From assembly GCF_000967495.1 (NCBI RefSeq), contig NZ_JXXU01000048.1, forward strand, positions 186,001-250,000: DNA of 64,000 nt, given 5' to 3'. Both the position numbers and the translations under genes were made by a program. Numbering within the stretch: the first letter of the stretch is position 1; each line of letters starts with the position of its first letter. Below the pieces are notes generated by a model that was not told the DNA's origin, did not search any database, and saw only the letters and a list, made by a program, of their open reading frames with translations. Below, in pieces: positions 55,042 through 63,580 of this stretch. This DNA comes from Vibrio neptunius (GTDB lineage Bacteria; Pseudomonadota; Gammaproteobacteria; Enterobacterales; Vibrionaceae).

Positions 55042-56247
55042 ATGACAAAATCAAAGGTTCTGGGTAGTACTTTGATCATCGCCGGCACGACTATCGGTGC
55101 AGGCATGCTCGCTCTACCTCTTGCTTCTGCCGGATTAGGCTTCACGACTTCACTCATCATCATGGTCGCACTATGGGCATTAATGGCTTATACCGCTCTA
55201 TTGATGGTCGAACTCCACCAACACGCAGAAGCGAGTGCAACACTTCATACTCTTGCCAAGCAGTTTCTGGGGCAAAAAGGCAAATGGGTAGCCAGTTTTT
55301 CTATGCTGTTCTTGTTCTACTCACTTTGTGCAGCATACATAGCAGGTGGCGGTGCACAGTTTGGTGAACGCATTTCGCAGTTTACGGGTCTTGAAATCAC
55401 GTCAACGACCTCAACCGTCATCTTTACGCTAGTAGTCGCCGCTGTGGTAACCATAGGCACTGGTACAGTCGACAAAGTGAATCGCGTACTGTTCGCGATC
55501 AAACTAATCGCGATGGCGATGGTTCTGACCTTCCTTGCACCGAATGTGACTGAGTCGTACCTACTGAGCATGCCTGTTGAACAAGGCCTTGTCGTCGCAG
55601 CTATTCCGGTTATCTTTACGTCTTTCGGATTCCACGGCAGCATCCCTGCTATCGTGAACTACCTAGATGGCAATACACCTTCACTGCGTAAAGCCATTAT
55701 TGTTGGCTCTTCTATTCCTTTGATCATTTATGTTTTCTGGCAAATTGTAACCCTTGGTGTGGTAAGCCAGGATGCGTTGGTCGATAACCAAGGCCTAAGC
55801 GGGCTGATTTCAACGCTGTCGACCAAAGTTCACCAGTCAGGCCTTGGTCAGACAATCGGTGTTTTTGCTGACTTGGCGTTGCTGACTTCTTTCTTGGGCG
55901 TGAGTTTAGGTCTGTTTGAATTCCTAGGCGATAGCTTCAACAAGAACAAAACCGCTTCTAGCCGCATCGTCGTTGGTGCTATTACCTTTGTCCCGCCAAT
56001 GGGCTTCGCACTGTTCTACCCACAAGGCTTTATTATGGCTCTTGGATACGCAGCGATTGCGCTAGCGATTCTGGCCATATTCCTGCCTATTATGATGGTG
56101 AAGAAAGCGCGCATTGCTGAGGAAACTCAAGGTGGCTACCAAGTGTTTGGTGGTACAGCAGGCTTGATGATCAGCGGTACCGTTGGCTTTGTAATAATCG
56201 CAGCACAGCTGCTCATCACTATGGGTGTTTTGCCTTCACTAGGCTAA
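55042..56247 (+). CDS. tyrP: Tyrosine/aromatic amino acid transporter, TyrP type
   Basis: 401 residues, eleven predicted membrane helices, HAAAP family. LGSTLIIAGTTIGAGMLALPLASAG, PVIFTSFGFHGSIPAIVNYLDGN, FADLALLTSFLGVSLGLFEFLGD and PPMGFALFYPQGFIMALGYA are TyrP signatures. Proton-driven uptake of tyrosine. Ends at a terminator. Confidence 0.92.
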   Translation: MTKSKVLGSTLIIAGTTIGAGMLALPLASAGLGFTTSLIIMVALWALMAYTALLMVELHQHAEASATLHTLAKQFLGQKGKWVASFSMLFLFYSLCAAYIAGGGAQFGERISQFTGLEITSTTSTVIFTLVVAAVVTIGTGTVDKVNRVLFAIKLIAMAMVLTFLAPNVTESYLLSMPVEQGLVVAAIPVIFTSFGFHGSIPAIVNYLDGNTPSLRKAIIVGSSIPLIIYVFWQIVTLGVVSQDALVDNQGLSGLISTLSTKVHQSGLGQTIGVFADLALLTSFLGVSLGLFEFLGDSFNKNKTASSRIVVGAITFVPPMGFALFYPQGFIMALGYAAIALAILAIFLPIMMVKKARIAEETQGGYQVFGGTAGLMISGTVGFVIIAAQLLITMGVLPSLG

Positions 56248-56264
56248 CTTCACTTCTTCATTTC

Positions 56265-56291
56265 AAGGGCAGCTTATAAGCAGCCCTTTTT
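56265..56291 (+). terminator. Terminator after tyrP
   Basis: AAGGGC-A-GCTTA / TAAGC-A-GCCCTT stem with one internal mismatch and TTTTT. Confidence 0.75.
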
Positions 56292-56393
56292 ACTTTCTAA
56301 ACGAAAAATCTCTAGAAAAATGCGATCTAATGCAATTTTTCCTACGACTTGCCTTTCTTATTAATCAAAGACAAAGCAATCGAAGAGGTTGAT

Positions 56394-57530
56394 ATGAAAG
56401 TGAAGTCGAAGATAGTGTTTTCCGCTATTGCCCTAACCGCTGTACTAGCGTCGTTTTTTGGCACAGCAAATAGCGACGTAACAAGAAGCTCGGCTTACGG
56501 CGACTATCAGGTCGCTACATTAGCGGGTGGCTGCTTCTGGTGTACAGAATCCGACTTGGAAAAACTACATGGTGTTATCGATGTCGTTTCTGGTTATGCC
56601 GGTGGCGAGCTAGAAAATCCAACCTACAAGCAGGTCTCATCTGGTAAGTCCGGTCATATTGAAGTGATCGAAGTAAAATATGATCCAGAAGCCGTGAGTT
56701 ACGAACAAGTCCTCGACCAATTCTTCCGTCATATAGACCCAACAGACAACAAAGGGTCCTTTGTTGACCGTGGTCCTCAGTACCGCCCTGCGATTTTCTA
56801 CCATAACGATGAGCAAAAGCAGATCGCAGAAAACTTTATGGCTGAGATCGAAGCGATTGGTATTTTCAAAAAGCCGCTTAAAACAGAGCTGATTCAGTTT
56901 ACTAAGTTCTGGCCAGCAGAAAACTATCATCAGGATTACTACAAACGTAACAAGATCCGTTACAACTACTATCGTTACGCATCAGGTCGCGATCAGTATC
57001 TGGATGACATTTTTGGCGATGATCGAGAAAAAAATCCTAAGACTCTGCGCCAGCTGATTGATGATCACAAGGCAGTTTCAAACGTAAAACCTTACAGCAA
57101 GCCTTCTGAAAAACAGATTAAAGCTAAGTTAACCGATCTCCAGTATTATGTTACTCAGGAAGAAGGAACCGAACGAGCTTTCAGCAACGAGTATTGGGAT
57201 AACAAACAACACGGCATTTACGTTGACATCGTGTCGGGTGAGCCTCTGTTTTCTTCTACTGATAAGTACAAGTCGGGGACAGGCTGGCCGAGTTTTACCA
57301 AACCTATTAATGAGGCGTACATCGTCACTAAAACGGATTTCCATTTAGTCTACCCAAGAACAGAAGTGAGAAGCCGATTTGCTGATTCTCATTTGGGCCA
57401 CGTTTTTAAAGATGGTCCCGCGCCAACGGGCCTGCGCTATTGCATGAATTCAGCCGCCATGAAGTTCATTCCGGTCAATGAACTGGAAGAACAAGGTTAC
57501 GGTGAGTACATGTACCTATTCGACAGTTAA
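56394..57530 (+). CDS. msrAB: Bifunctional exported methionine sulfoxide reductase MsrA-MsrB
   Basis: 378 residues from ATG 56394 (GAGG five bases upstream). Signal-anchor-like start (MKVKSKIVFSAIALTAVLASFFG). MsrA domain (about 40-195) with nucleophile GGCFWCTES; MsrB domain (about 245-375) with HGIYVDIVSGEPLFSS, GTGWPSF and nucleophile LRYCMNSAA (Cys about 350). Repairs both S- and R-methionine sulfoxides. MsrB zinc CxxC pairs are not seen. Export implies it guards periplasmic or surface proteins. Confidence 0.94.
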   Translation: MKVKSKIVFSAIALTAVLASFFGTANSDVTRSSAYGDYQVATLAGGCFWCTESDLEKLHGVIDVVSGYAGGELENPTYKQVSSGKSGHIEVIEVKYDPEAVSYEQVLDQFFRHIDPTDNKGSFVDRGPQYRPAIFYHNDEQKQIAENFMAEIEAIGIFKKPLKTELIQFTKFWPAENYHQDYYKRNKIRYNYYRYASGRDQYLDDIFGDDREKNPKTLRQLIDDHKAVSNVKPYSKPSEKQIKAKLTDLQYYVTQEEGTERAFSNEYWDNKQHGIYVDIVSGEPLFSSTDKYKSGTGWPSFTKPINEAYIVTKTDFHLVYPRTEVRSRFADSHLGHVFKDGPAPTGLRYCMNSAAMKFIPVNELEEQGYGEYMYLFDS

Positions 57531-57690
57531 TCCATCCAAACAGTCGATACCAAAGCCAACCTAAACAATGGTTGGCTTTTCTTTCTCCTGATGCCGCTAA
57601 ACGCATAACTTATGCGCTTTTTCTCTAATCATTGCTGCAATGCCAACATCGAAAGTCCGTTCTTCTTTTGAGTCGATAAGGAGAACCTTT

Positions 57691-58428
57691 ATGAACTTAC
57701 AGCAAACGACCACCCTACTTGCCGCATGCACAGCATTAACCGCTCTTAACACGTCAGCTCAGGAACAATATTATGATTTCGGCTTTATCGGCGCGAGCGG
57801 CGCCTATGGCCAGTCAGTTTATTCTGACAATGGTGGTGGCTCACTTTCCCTTGAACCCAACGTTTTTTACAACGGCGAGTACGGATTCGTTGATGGTAGC
57901 CTAGTGAACATCTCTGTTCTCCCGTATGTAGGGATTTCAGGTCAGTGGCGATTCGCTGAAGTTTCGGATGATTTTGATGATATTCCCAACGGGATAGACG
58001 AACGCGATGGTAACGGTGAACTCGGTGTAACCATTGGTACAGTCGGCGCTCGGCTCACTTACTTGCATGATGTGACTAACGAGCATGATGGTTACGAAAT
58101 TCAACTGCATTTAGGGCGAACCCTTGATCTTCCTTTTGAGCAATTTACGCTAACGCCTTACGTTGAAGTCGATTTTCGCGATAGAAAGCTCTCACAGCAT
58201 CTCTATGATATCTCGGCTCAAGAATCCGCTGCGACAGGTCTGAATACATACAGCTCTGGTAGCAGTTGGGTTTATCAAACAGGTCTGATTGGCATCTACA
58301 CCATAACCCCAGATTGGTTAACGCTCGCAAAATTTGAGTTGCAACATCATGACTCGGACAGCCCGTTAATTCAAAGCGATCTCGGCTGGTCTGTAAGCCT
58401 TGGGGTTACTTACAAATTTACGGAGTAG
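57691..58428 (+). CDS. MipA/OmpV-family outer membrane protein
   Basis: 245 residues from ATG 57691 with AAGGAG seven bases upstream; the longer frame's first 17 codons have no ribosome site. Signal peptide to NTSAQ. Beta-strand-rich with LEPNVFYNGEYGFVDGSLVNISVLPYVGISGQWRF and the C-terminal LGWSVSLGVTYKFTE, characteristic of MipA/OmpV (PF06629). Possible scaffold or porin-like role; not known here. Confidence 0.87.
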   Translation: MNLQQTTTLLAACTALTALNTSAQEQYYDFGFIGASGAYGQSVYSDNGGGSLSLEPNVFYNGEYGFVDGSLVNISVLPYVGISGQWRFAEVSDDFDDIPNGIDERDGNGELGVTIGTVGARLTYLHDVTNEHDGYEIQLHLGRTLDLPFEQFTLTPYVEVDFRDRKLSQHLYDISAQESAATGLNTYSSGSSWVYQTGLIGIYTITPDWLTLAKFELQHHDSDSPLIQSDLGWSVSLGVTYKFTE

Positions 58429-58437
58429 CAAACGAAA

Positions 58438-58460
58438 AAAGCCTCCGGTGCGGAGGCTTT
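58438..58460. terminator. Bidirectional terminator between the OmpV-like gene and dbpA
   Basis: AAAGCCTCC, loop GGTGC, GGAGGCTTT, with A runs on both sides. Confidence 0.85.
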
Positions 58461-58479
58461 AAAAAACTTAGTGGAAGCG

Positions 58480-59871
58480 TTACTTCATCACACGAGCTTT
58501 AAAGTTGCGCCCTTTCATTTTACCGTTTTGAAGCTGCTTCAATGCTGGCTTTACAATCTCGTGTTCAACAGCCACATAAGAGACCATTGGCAGAATGTTG
58601 ATCTTGCCAATTTTCTTCCCATCCAGTCCAGCCTGTTTCGTTAGAGCACCTAATATGTCCCCTGCACGAACTTTCTGCTTCTTACCGCCAAGGATCTGAA
58701 TCGTCTGCATTTTAGGGTAGAAAGGCCTTTCTACTGGTTTTTCTGGTAGTACAGCTGGAGAGATCGCGATATCCATGTATTCATCAATACGTGCGACACG
58801 ATATTCTTCTTTCTCACTGTAGAAGCTAAACGCAACACCTTTAGAGCCGGCTCGACCAGTACGGCCAATTCGATGGACATGCACTTCAGGGTCACGTGAC
58901 AATTCAAAGTTGAACACCGCATCTAGGTTATCAACATCAAGGCCACGCGCTGCTACGTCCGTCGCTACAAGAATTGAGACACTTTTGTTAGCAAACATGG
59001 TTAATGCCTGTTCGCGTTCACGCTGTTCCATATCACCATGAAGCTCGACAACGCTAAACCCACGGTGGTTTAGCTCATCGGTCACTTTCTGGACTTCTTT
59101 CTTTGTGTTACAGAACACAACTGACGACTCAGGTTTGTGTGTCAACAATAGCGCTTCTAGGGCATCATCACGCTCTTCTGTTGTGTTTAACTTGTAGAAT
59201 CGCTGCTCGATGGTGGTTGTCTGATGCGTTGATTCCACTTTGATCATTTGAGGATCACGCATCACTTTAGATGCTAAAGACTCAATGTTTTTCGGGAACG
59301 TCGCACTAAACAATAAGGTTTGTCTGTCTTGAGGTGCTTCGTCAATAATTGCGTCAATAGCCTCTTCAAAGCCCATTTCCAACATTCGATCAGCTTCATC
59401 CAGAACCAAAGTGTTCATCTCAGCTAGGTTGATACGACCTTTAGAAAGGTGATCCAAAATACGCCCAGGCGTACCCACCAAGATATGCGCGCCATGCTCC
59501 AACGAGCCAATTTGAGGCCCCATCGGCATACCACCACACAAGGTGAGAACTTTGATGTTATGAATGCCACGTGCCAACGTACGAACCTCTTTCGCTACCT
59601 GATCGGCAAGCTCGCGAGTTGGGCACAGTACCAAGGTCTGAACACGGAAGCGTTTAACGTTCAAATTACTCAGTAAGCCAAGAGTAAACGCGGCTGTTTT
59701 GCCCGAGCCTGTCTTGCCCTGGCCAATCACATCTTTACCTTCAAGAACAATTGGCAATGCCTGCTGTTGTATCGGCGTCATTTCAGTGTAGTTGAGGCTG
59801 TTCAGTGTCTCTATCAGTTCACTTCTAAGATTCAGGCTCTTAAATGAGGTTGTCACAAGTGTATCCTTCAA
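58480..59871 (-). CDS. dbpA: ATP-dependent RNA helicase DbpA
   Basis: 463 residues. DEAD motifs GQGKTGSGKTAAFTLGLL, PTRELADQVA, LCGGMPMGPQ, VLDEADRMLEMGF, SATFP, ARGLDVDNLDAV, HRIGRTGRAG, then the C-terminal RNA-binding domain (about 390-463: GGKKQKVRAGDILGAL, KIGKINI, VAVEHEIVKPALKQL) that targets 23S rRNA hairpin 92. This domain separates DbpA from the RhlE gene at 52.6 kb. Confidence 0.94.
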   Translation of the reverse strand: MKDTLVTTSFKSLNLRSELIETLNSLNYTEMTPIQQQALPIVLEGKDVIGQGKTGSGKTAAFTLGLLSNLNVKRFRVQTLVLCPTRELADQVAKEVRTLARGIHNIKVLTLCGGMPMGPQIGSLEHGAHILVGTPGRILDHLSKGRINLAEMNTLVLDEADRMLEMGFEEAIDAIIDEAPQDRQTLLFSATFPKNIESLASKVMRDPQMIKVESTHQTTTIEQRFYKLNTTEERDDALEALLLTHKPESSVVFCNTKKEVQKVTDELNHRGFSVVELHGDMEQREREQALTMFANKSVSILVATDVAARGLDVDNLDAVFNFELSRDPEVHVHRIGRTGRAGSKGVAFSFYSEKEEYRVARIDEYMDIAISPAVLPEKPVERPFYPKMQTIQILGGKKQKVRAGDILGALTKQAGLDGKKIGKINILPMVSYVAVEHEIVKPALKQLQNGKMKGRNFKARVMK

Positions 59872-59912
59872 GGATGGCTAACGAATGTGGATCCGTAAGC
59901 AGTTAAAAAGTA

Positions 59913-59940
59913 AAAACCGCTTCAACAAGGAAGCGGTTTT
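59913..59940. terminator. Terminator after folE
   Basis: AAAACCGCTT, eight-base loop, AAGCGGTTTT; on the minus strand TTTTTAC follows, ending folE. Confidence 0.8.
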
Positions 59941-59968
59941 GAATAATCCGTAAAGCGTATCGGCCGCT

Positions 59969-60622
59969 CTAACGAATTCCGTGTAGGAACTCGTGGCGCG
60001 TAGCCGGGTTGCTCTTAAAAATACCACCTAACGCAGTGGTGGTGGTTTCGCTTGTTGCATCCATCACCCCACGAGATTTCACGCAATAGTGCGTGGCATC
60101 AATGGTGACTGCAACATCATCAGACTCTAGCAGAGTTTGCAGTGCGATCAGAATTTGTTGAGTCATGCGCTCTTGCACCTGAGGGCGCTGCGCAAAGAAA
60201 CGAACGATGCGGTTTATCTTGGACAAGCCAATGATTTTTCCGCGCGGAATATACGCCACAGTCGCGCGGCCATCAATCGTTACTAAGTGATGCTCACAAG
60301 TGCTTGTCAGTGTGATGTCTTTGACGCGCACCATTTCACTCACGTCCATCTTGTTTTCAATCACCGTGATTTTTGGGAAATTAGTGTAATCAAGACCAGA
60401 GAAAATCTCGTCAACGTACATCTTTGCAATGCGATGCGGCGTTTCTTCAAGACTGTCATCGGTAAGGTCCAGCTCAAGAAGAGAAAGTATTTCACGCATA
60501 TGGTACTGAATCTTTTCTTTTTTCTCTTCACGACTGATTTGGTTTGGCGACATTGGTGTCTCCAAACCGCGGCTTTCTAGCGCATCTTTTACCAACTTCG
60601 CGGATTCGCTAAGACCTGACAT
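59969..60622 (-). CDS. folE: GTP cyclohydrolase I
   Basis: 217 residues from ATG 60622 (MSGLSESAKLVKDALE), preceded by AGAGGAAG; the 33 extra codons of the longer frame are not conserved-looking. Zinc ligands in LTSTCEHHLV and HYCVKSRG; DGRATVAYIPRGKIIGLSKINRIVRFFA is the catalytic core. First step from GTP to dihydroneopterin for folate. Confidence 0.96.
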   Translation of the reverse strand: MSGLSESAKLVKDALESRGLETPMSPNQISREEKKEKIQYHMREILSLLELDLTDDSLEETPHRIAKMYVDEIFSGLDYTNFPKITVIENKMDVSEMVRVKDITLTSTCEHHLVTIDGRATVAYIPRGKIIGLSKINRIVRFFAQRPQVQERMTQQILIALQTLLESDDVAVTIDATHYCVKSRGVMDATSETTTTALGGIFKSNPATRHEFLHGIR

Positions 60623-60885
60623 TCCACTTCCTCTTACATAACCTTGCCGTTTATACTTCAACCACTTGATTTGATTGAGGCGACAGACAAACTCTTGGCT
60701 CACCACTGAGCAACTTAACATACCCGTAAATAAAGGGATTTACCCCTTTCGGATGGCCGACAAGGATACTCGGATTTTTGAATAATTACATCCATATTTT
60801 ATCCGTGGTCATTATTATGACTACGATTTCTATGATAAAGTGATTTTCATTAAAAGCTAATATAATAACGATTTAGGACACTATT

Positions 60886-62121
60886 ATGGGTTGCTGTGAT
60901 GCTCCTGGCTTGATGCCAATCGAAGAAGCGATGGAACAAATGCTGTCGCCAATAAAACCAATCCAAACCACCTTACAGCTGCCTCTTGCCGAAGCCATTG
61001 GCTATGTTCTTGCTGAAGATATACTTTCCCCTATTTTCGTTCCGCCTTTTGATAACTCAGCAATGGACGGATACGCAATTCGTATTGCCGACTTAAACAA
61101 CAATAATGTTCTGCCTTTGGCGGGTAAATCTTTTGCAGGCCAACCTTTGGAGGGCGAATGGCCCAAAGGCACTTGCGTTAGAATTATGACTGGCGCTCAA
61201 ATTCCTGAAGGCTGCGATGCCGTCATCATGCAGGAAAACACTGAGCAGACAGAGCAAGGCGTGAAGTTCAATCAGACCGATGTGAAGCCGCAGAATAACA
61301 TTCGCCCTACAGGTGATGACATTCGCAAAGATGACGTGGTACTGCCTAAAGGCGCGCGCCTTACCGCGCGAGATATCCCGATGATTGCCACTTTGGGTAT
61401 CAGTCATGTCACTGTCGTTCGTAAACCTCGAGTTGCCTTCTTCTCCACAGGAGACGAACTCAAGCCCCTTGGTAAACCTCTCGAAGCTGGCCAGATATAC
61501 GATAGCAACCGTTACGGCATAAAACCTCTGATTGAAAACTTCGGCTGTGAACCTGTCGATCTTGGTATTATTCCTGATTGCCCGGAAGAGCTAAAAGCAA
61601 CGTTTGAAAAAGCGCAGACTTTAGCTGACGTTGTTGTCACATCGGGTGGTGTGAGTGTCGGTGAAGCCGACTATACCAAAGACATATTGGAACAACTCGG
61701 CCAAATCGGCTTCTGGAAGCTTGCCATCAAGCCGGGTAAGCCATTTGCATTTGGCAAGTTATCGACCGCTTGGTTCTGCGGACTTCCAGGTAACCCTGTG
61801 TCAGCAGTGCTAACAATGTACGTTCTTGTTCAGCCTATGTTAGCGAAACTTGCCGGACACACTGAATGGAAAGCACCTGAATCCATTCCAGCTATCACTC
61901 GCAGTGCATTTAAAAAAGCACCGGGACGCACAGACTATCAACGTGGCGTTTACACCATCGAAGATGGCAAGTTTGTTGTAGAAACAACAGGAAACCAAAG
62001 TTCAGGCGCTTTCCGCTCTATGAGCTTGGCAAATTGCTTTGTCGTTTTGGAACGTGAGCGTGGCCGTATTGAAGTCGGTGAAACCGTGAATATCCAGTTG
62101 TTCAATTCAACCCTTTATTAG
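60886..62121 (+). CDS. moeA: Molybdopterin molybdotransferase MoeA
   Basis: 411 residues. VPPFDNSAMDGYAIR, RIMTGAQIPEGCDAVIMQE, GDDIRKDDVVL, FFSTGDELKP, VVTSGGVSVGEADYTK, IKPGKPFAFGKL and CGLPGNPVSAVL are MoeA motifs. Inserts molybdate into adenylated molybdopterin. Its stop is 12 bases before the moeB start, one operon with moeB and, originally, the gene now at 63184. Confidence 0.95.
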   Translation: MGCCDAPGLMPIEEAMEQMLSPIKPIQTTLQLPLAEAIGYVLAEDILSPIFVPPFDNSAMDGYAIRIADLNNNNVLPLAGKSFAGQPLEGEWPKGTCVRIMTGAQIPEGCDAVIMQENTEQTEQGVKFNQTDVKPQNNIRPTGDDIRKDDVVLPKGARLTARDIPMIATLGISHVTVVRKPRVAFFSTGDELKPLGKPLEAGQIYDSNRYGIKPLIENFGCEPVDLGIIPDCPEELKATFEKAQTLADVVVTSGGVSVGEADYTKDILEQLGQIGFWKLAIKPGKPFAFGKLSTAWFCGLPGNPVSAVLTMYVLVQPMLAKLAGHTEWKAPESIPAITRSAFKKAPGRTDYQRGVYTIEDGKFVVETTGNQSSGAFRSMSLANCFVVLERERGRIEVGETVNIQLFNSTLY

Positions 62122-62132
62122 GAGTGAGCACA

Positions 62133-62882
62133 TTGGAGATCCTTTCCGATCAAGAAATGCTTCGCTACAACCGTCAAATTATCCTGAAGCAGTTTGATTT
62201 TGACGGCCAGGAGGCACTAAAGCAAAGCTCGATTTTGATTCTTGGTGCTGGTGGGCTTGGCTGCGCATCAAGCCAATACCTTGCAACAGCGGGTGTCGGC
62301 TCTCTGACCTTAATTGATGATGACGTTGTAGAACTGTCTAATCTGCAACGCCAAGTACTTCATCATGATGGCGACGTTGGTAAGAAGAAAGTCGTCTCTG
62401 CCTCTGAATCTTTGCAACAGCTGAACCCTCACCTACAAGTGCGAACGATAGATCAACGATTGAGTGATGAGGATTTAAAAACCGAAATTGAGATGCATAC
62501 ATTAGTGCTTGATGCATCGGATAACGTGGAGACTCGGAATCAGCTTAACCGCCTCTGCTACCAGTTAAAAACACCACTTGTTTCAGGTGCAGCAATAAGA
62601 ATGGAAGGTCAAATCAGTGTCTTCACTTATCAGGATAATGCACAACCTTGCTACCAATGTTTAAGCTCGCTATTCGGCTCAGCAGCATTAAGCTGTGTTG
62701 AAGCTGGAGTCATGGCGCCAGTTGTCGGCATCATCGGTGCGGTACAAGCTATGGAAGCGATCAAAGTTATCGCCAATTATGGACAGGCGAAAGAAGGCAA
62801 GATTCTGCTTCTTGATGCGATGACCATGTCATGGCGAGAAATGAATCTGATGAAAATGCCGAGTTGCCCCGTCTGTAGCTAA
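62133..62882 (+). CDS. moeB: Molybdopterin-synthase adenylyltransferase MoeB
   Basis: 249 residues from TTG 62133 (MEILSDQEMLRYNRQIIL), which has AGGAG eight bases upstream; the GTG at 62124 overlaps that site. ATP loop LGAGGLGCASSQYLATAGVG, VELSNLQRQVLHHDGDVG, catalytic Cys in LSCVEAGVMAPVVG and zinc Cys pairs CYQC and CPVC. Activates MoaD for sulfur transfer. The start choice mirrors E. coli MoeB (AELSDQEMLRYNRQI). Confidence 0.94.
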   Translation: MEILSDQEMLRYNRQIILKQFDFDGQEALKQSSILILGAGGLGCASSQYLATAGVGSLTLIDDDVVELSNLQRQVLHHDGDVGKKKVVSASESLQQLNPHLQVRTIDQRLSDEDLKTEIEMHTLVLDASDNVETRNQLNRLCYQLKTPLVSGAAIRMEGQISVFTYQDNAQPCYQCLSSLFGSAALSCVEAGVMAPVVGIIGAVQAMEAIKVIANYGQAKEGKILLLDAMTMSWREMNLMKMPSCPVCS

Positions 62883-62918
62883 GCTCACCATAAACGGCCA
62901 GGAGTACAAAGGTTATTA

Positions 62919-63182
62919 GGATCTGTTGACCTTTTGAGCTGATTTTTGCAGCAGTTTGTGGGTTCTTTATACAAGGCAGAGGGTTTGAAATGTAGTTGCC
63001 CTACCTGATAAGCCGATAACGCAGTAGAAAGGAACCACAAACGCTGCCCAGAGGGTTCGGCTAAAAGCGTTTTACTCTTTGTTGAGAGGTGTTTTGCTTA
63101 GGTCACTAGGCGACAAACCTCTCGCCGCGACTAAAACGCTTTTATCTCGAACAAAATTTAACCGCAAAAGGTCAACAGACCC
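62919..63182. mobile_element. MITE-like inverted-repeat element, 264 bases
   Basis: Ends in 18-base inverted repeats: GGATCTGTTGACCTTTTG (62919-62936) and CAAAAGGTCAACAGACCC (63165-63182), 17 of 18 matching. TA flanks both ends (62917-62918 and 63183-63184), a TA target duplication as made by IS630/mariner-type transposases. No transposase frame inside. Internal inverted pairs are nested: 62948-62965 with 63031-63047, AAAAGCGTTTTA (63063-63074) with TAAAACGCTTTT (63132-63143), and GAGAGGT with ACCTCTC. It must be moved in trans. Confidence 0.8.
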
Positions 63183-63183
63183 T

Positions 63184-63504
63184 ATGAACAACCCGAAAAT
63201 ATTTCTGGCCGCCCTGCTCCTCTTATCTCTGGTCTTGCTTGGATTGATAGCGCTCAATAAGCCAACGCAAACCACTAGAGTTCAAGCGCTTGTCTTAACT
63301 CAAACTCTCACCCAGTCACTTGATGGAAATCGACGCTTTCTGAATATTGAATTTAGCGATGGTGAGCAAACTATGATTAGCATCCCGCCTCAAACTGAAT
63401 GTCCTGCCAATTCCATCGTGGAACTTGACAAGAAATCCGCACTCTTTTCTGACGCTATCAGCTATCGCTATGTACAATGCAACACCTATACAAATAAACA
63501 TTAG
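63184..63504 (+). CDS. Membrane-anchored small protein of unknown function, start displaced by MITE
   Basis: 106 residues from ATG 63184: a short hydrophobic N-terminus (MNNPKIFLAALLLLSLVLLGLIAL) acts as anchor or signal, then a periplasmic part with RFLNIEFSDGEQTMISIPP and two Cys (TEC, VQC). No family recognised. The ATG's first A lies in the TA at the element's right end. Removing the element and one TA would join AAAGG (62908-62912) five bases before this ATG, so the gene once followed moeB directly. Today the nearest purine-rich stretch, AAAAGG inside the right repeat, is 12 bases away. The frame continues 35 codons into the element, so a fused longer product is possible. Confidence 0.65.
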   Translation: MNNPKIFLAALLLLSLVLLGLIALNKPTQTTRVQALVLTQTLTQSLDGNRRFLNIEFSDGEQTMISIPPQTECPANSIVELDKKSALFSDAISYRYVQCNTYTNKH

Positions 63505-63580
63505 CAGTCCCTGTTGTGACCTCTAAAGCCCTGTTGTAAATTAGTTGCATAAAATTCATAAACTTATATAAGGAAGTATT

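Noticed and set aside
60623..60721. Extension of folE
   Set aside because: No ribosome site; known FolE proteins begin at about ATG 60622.
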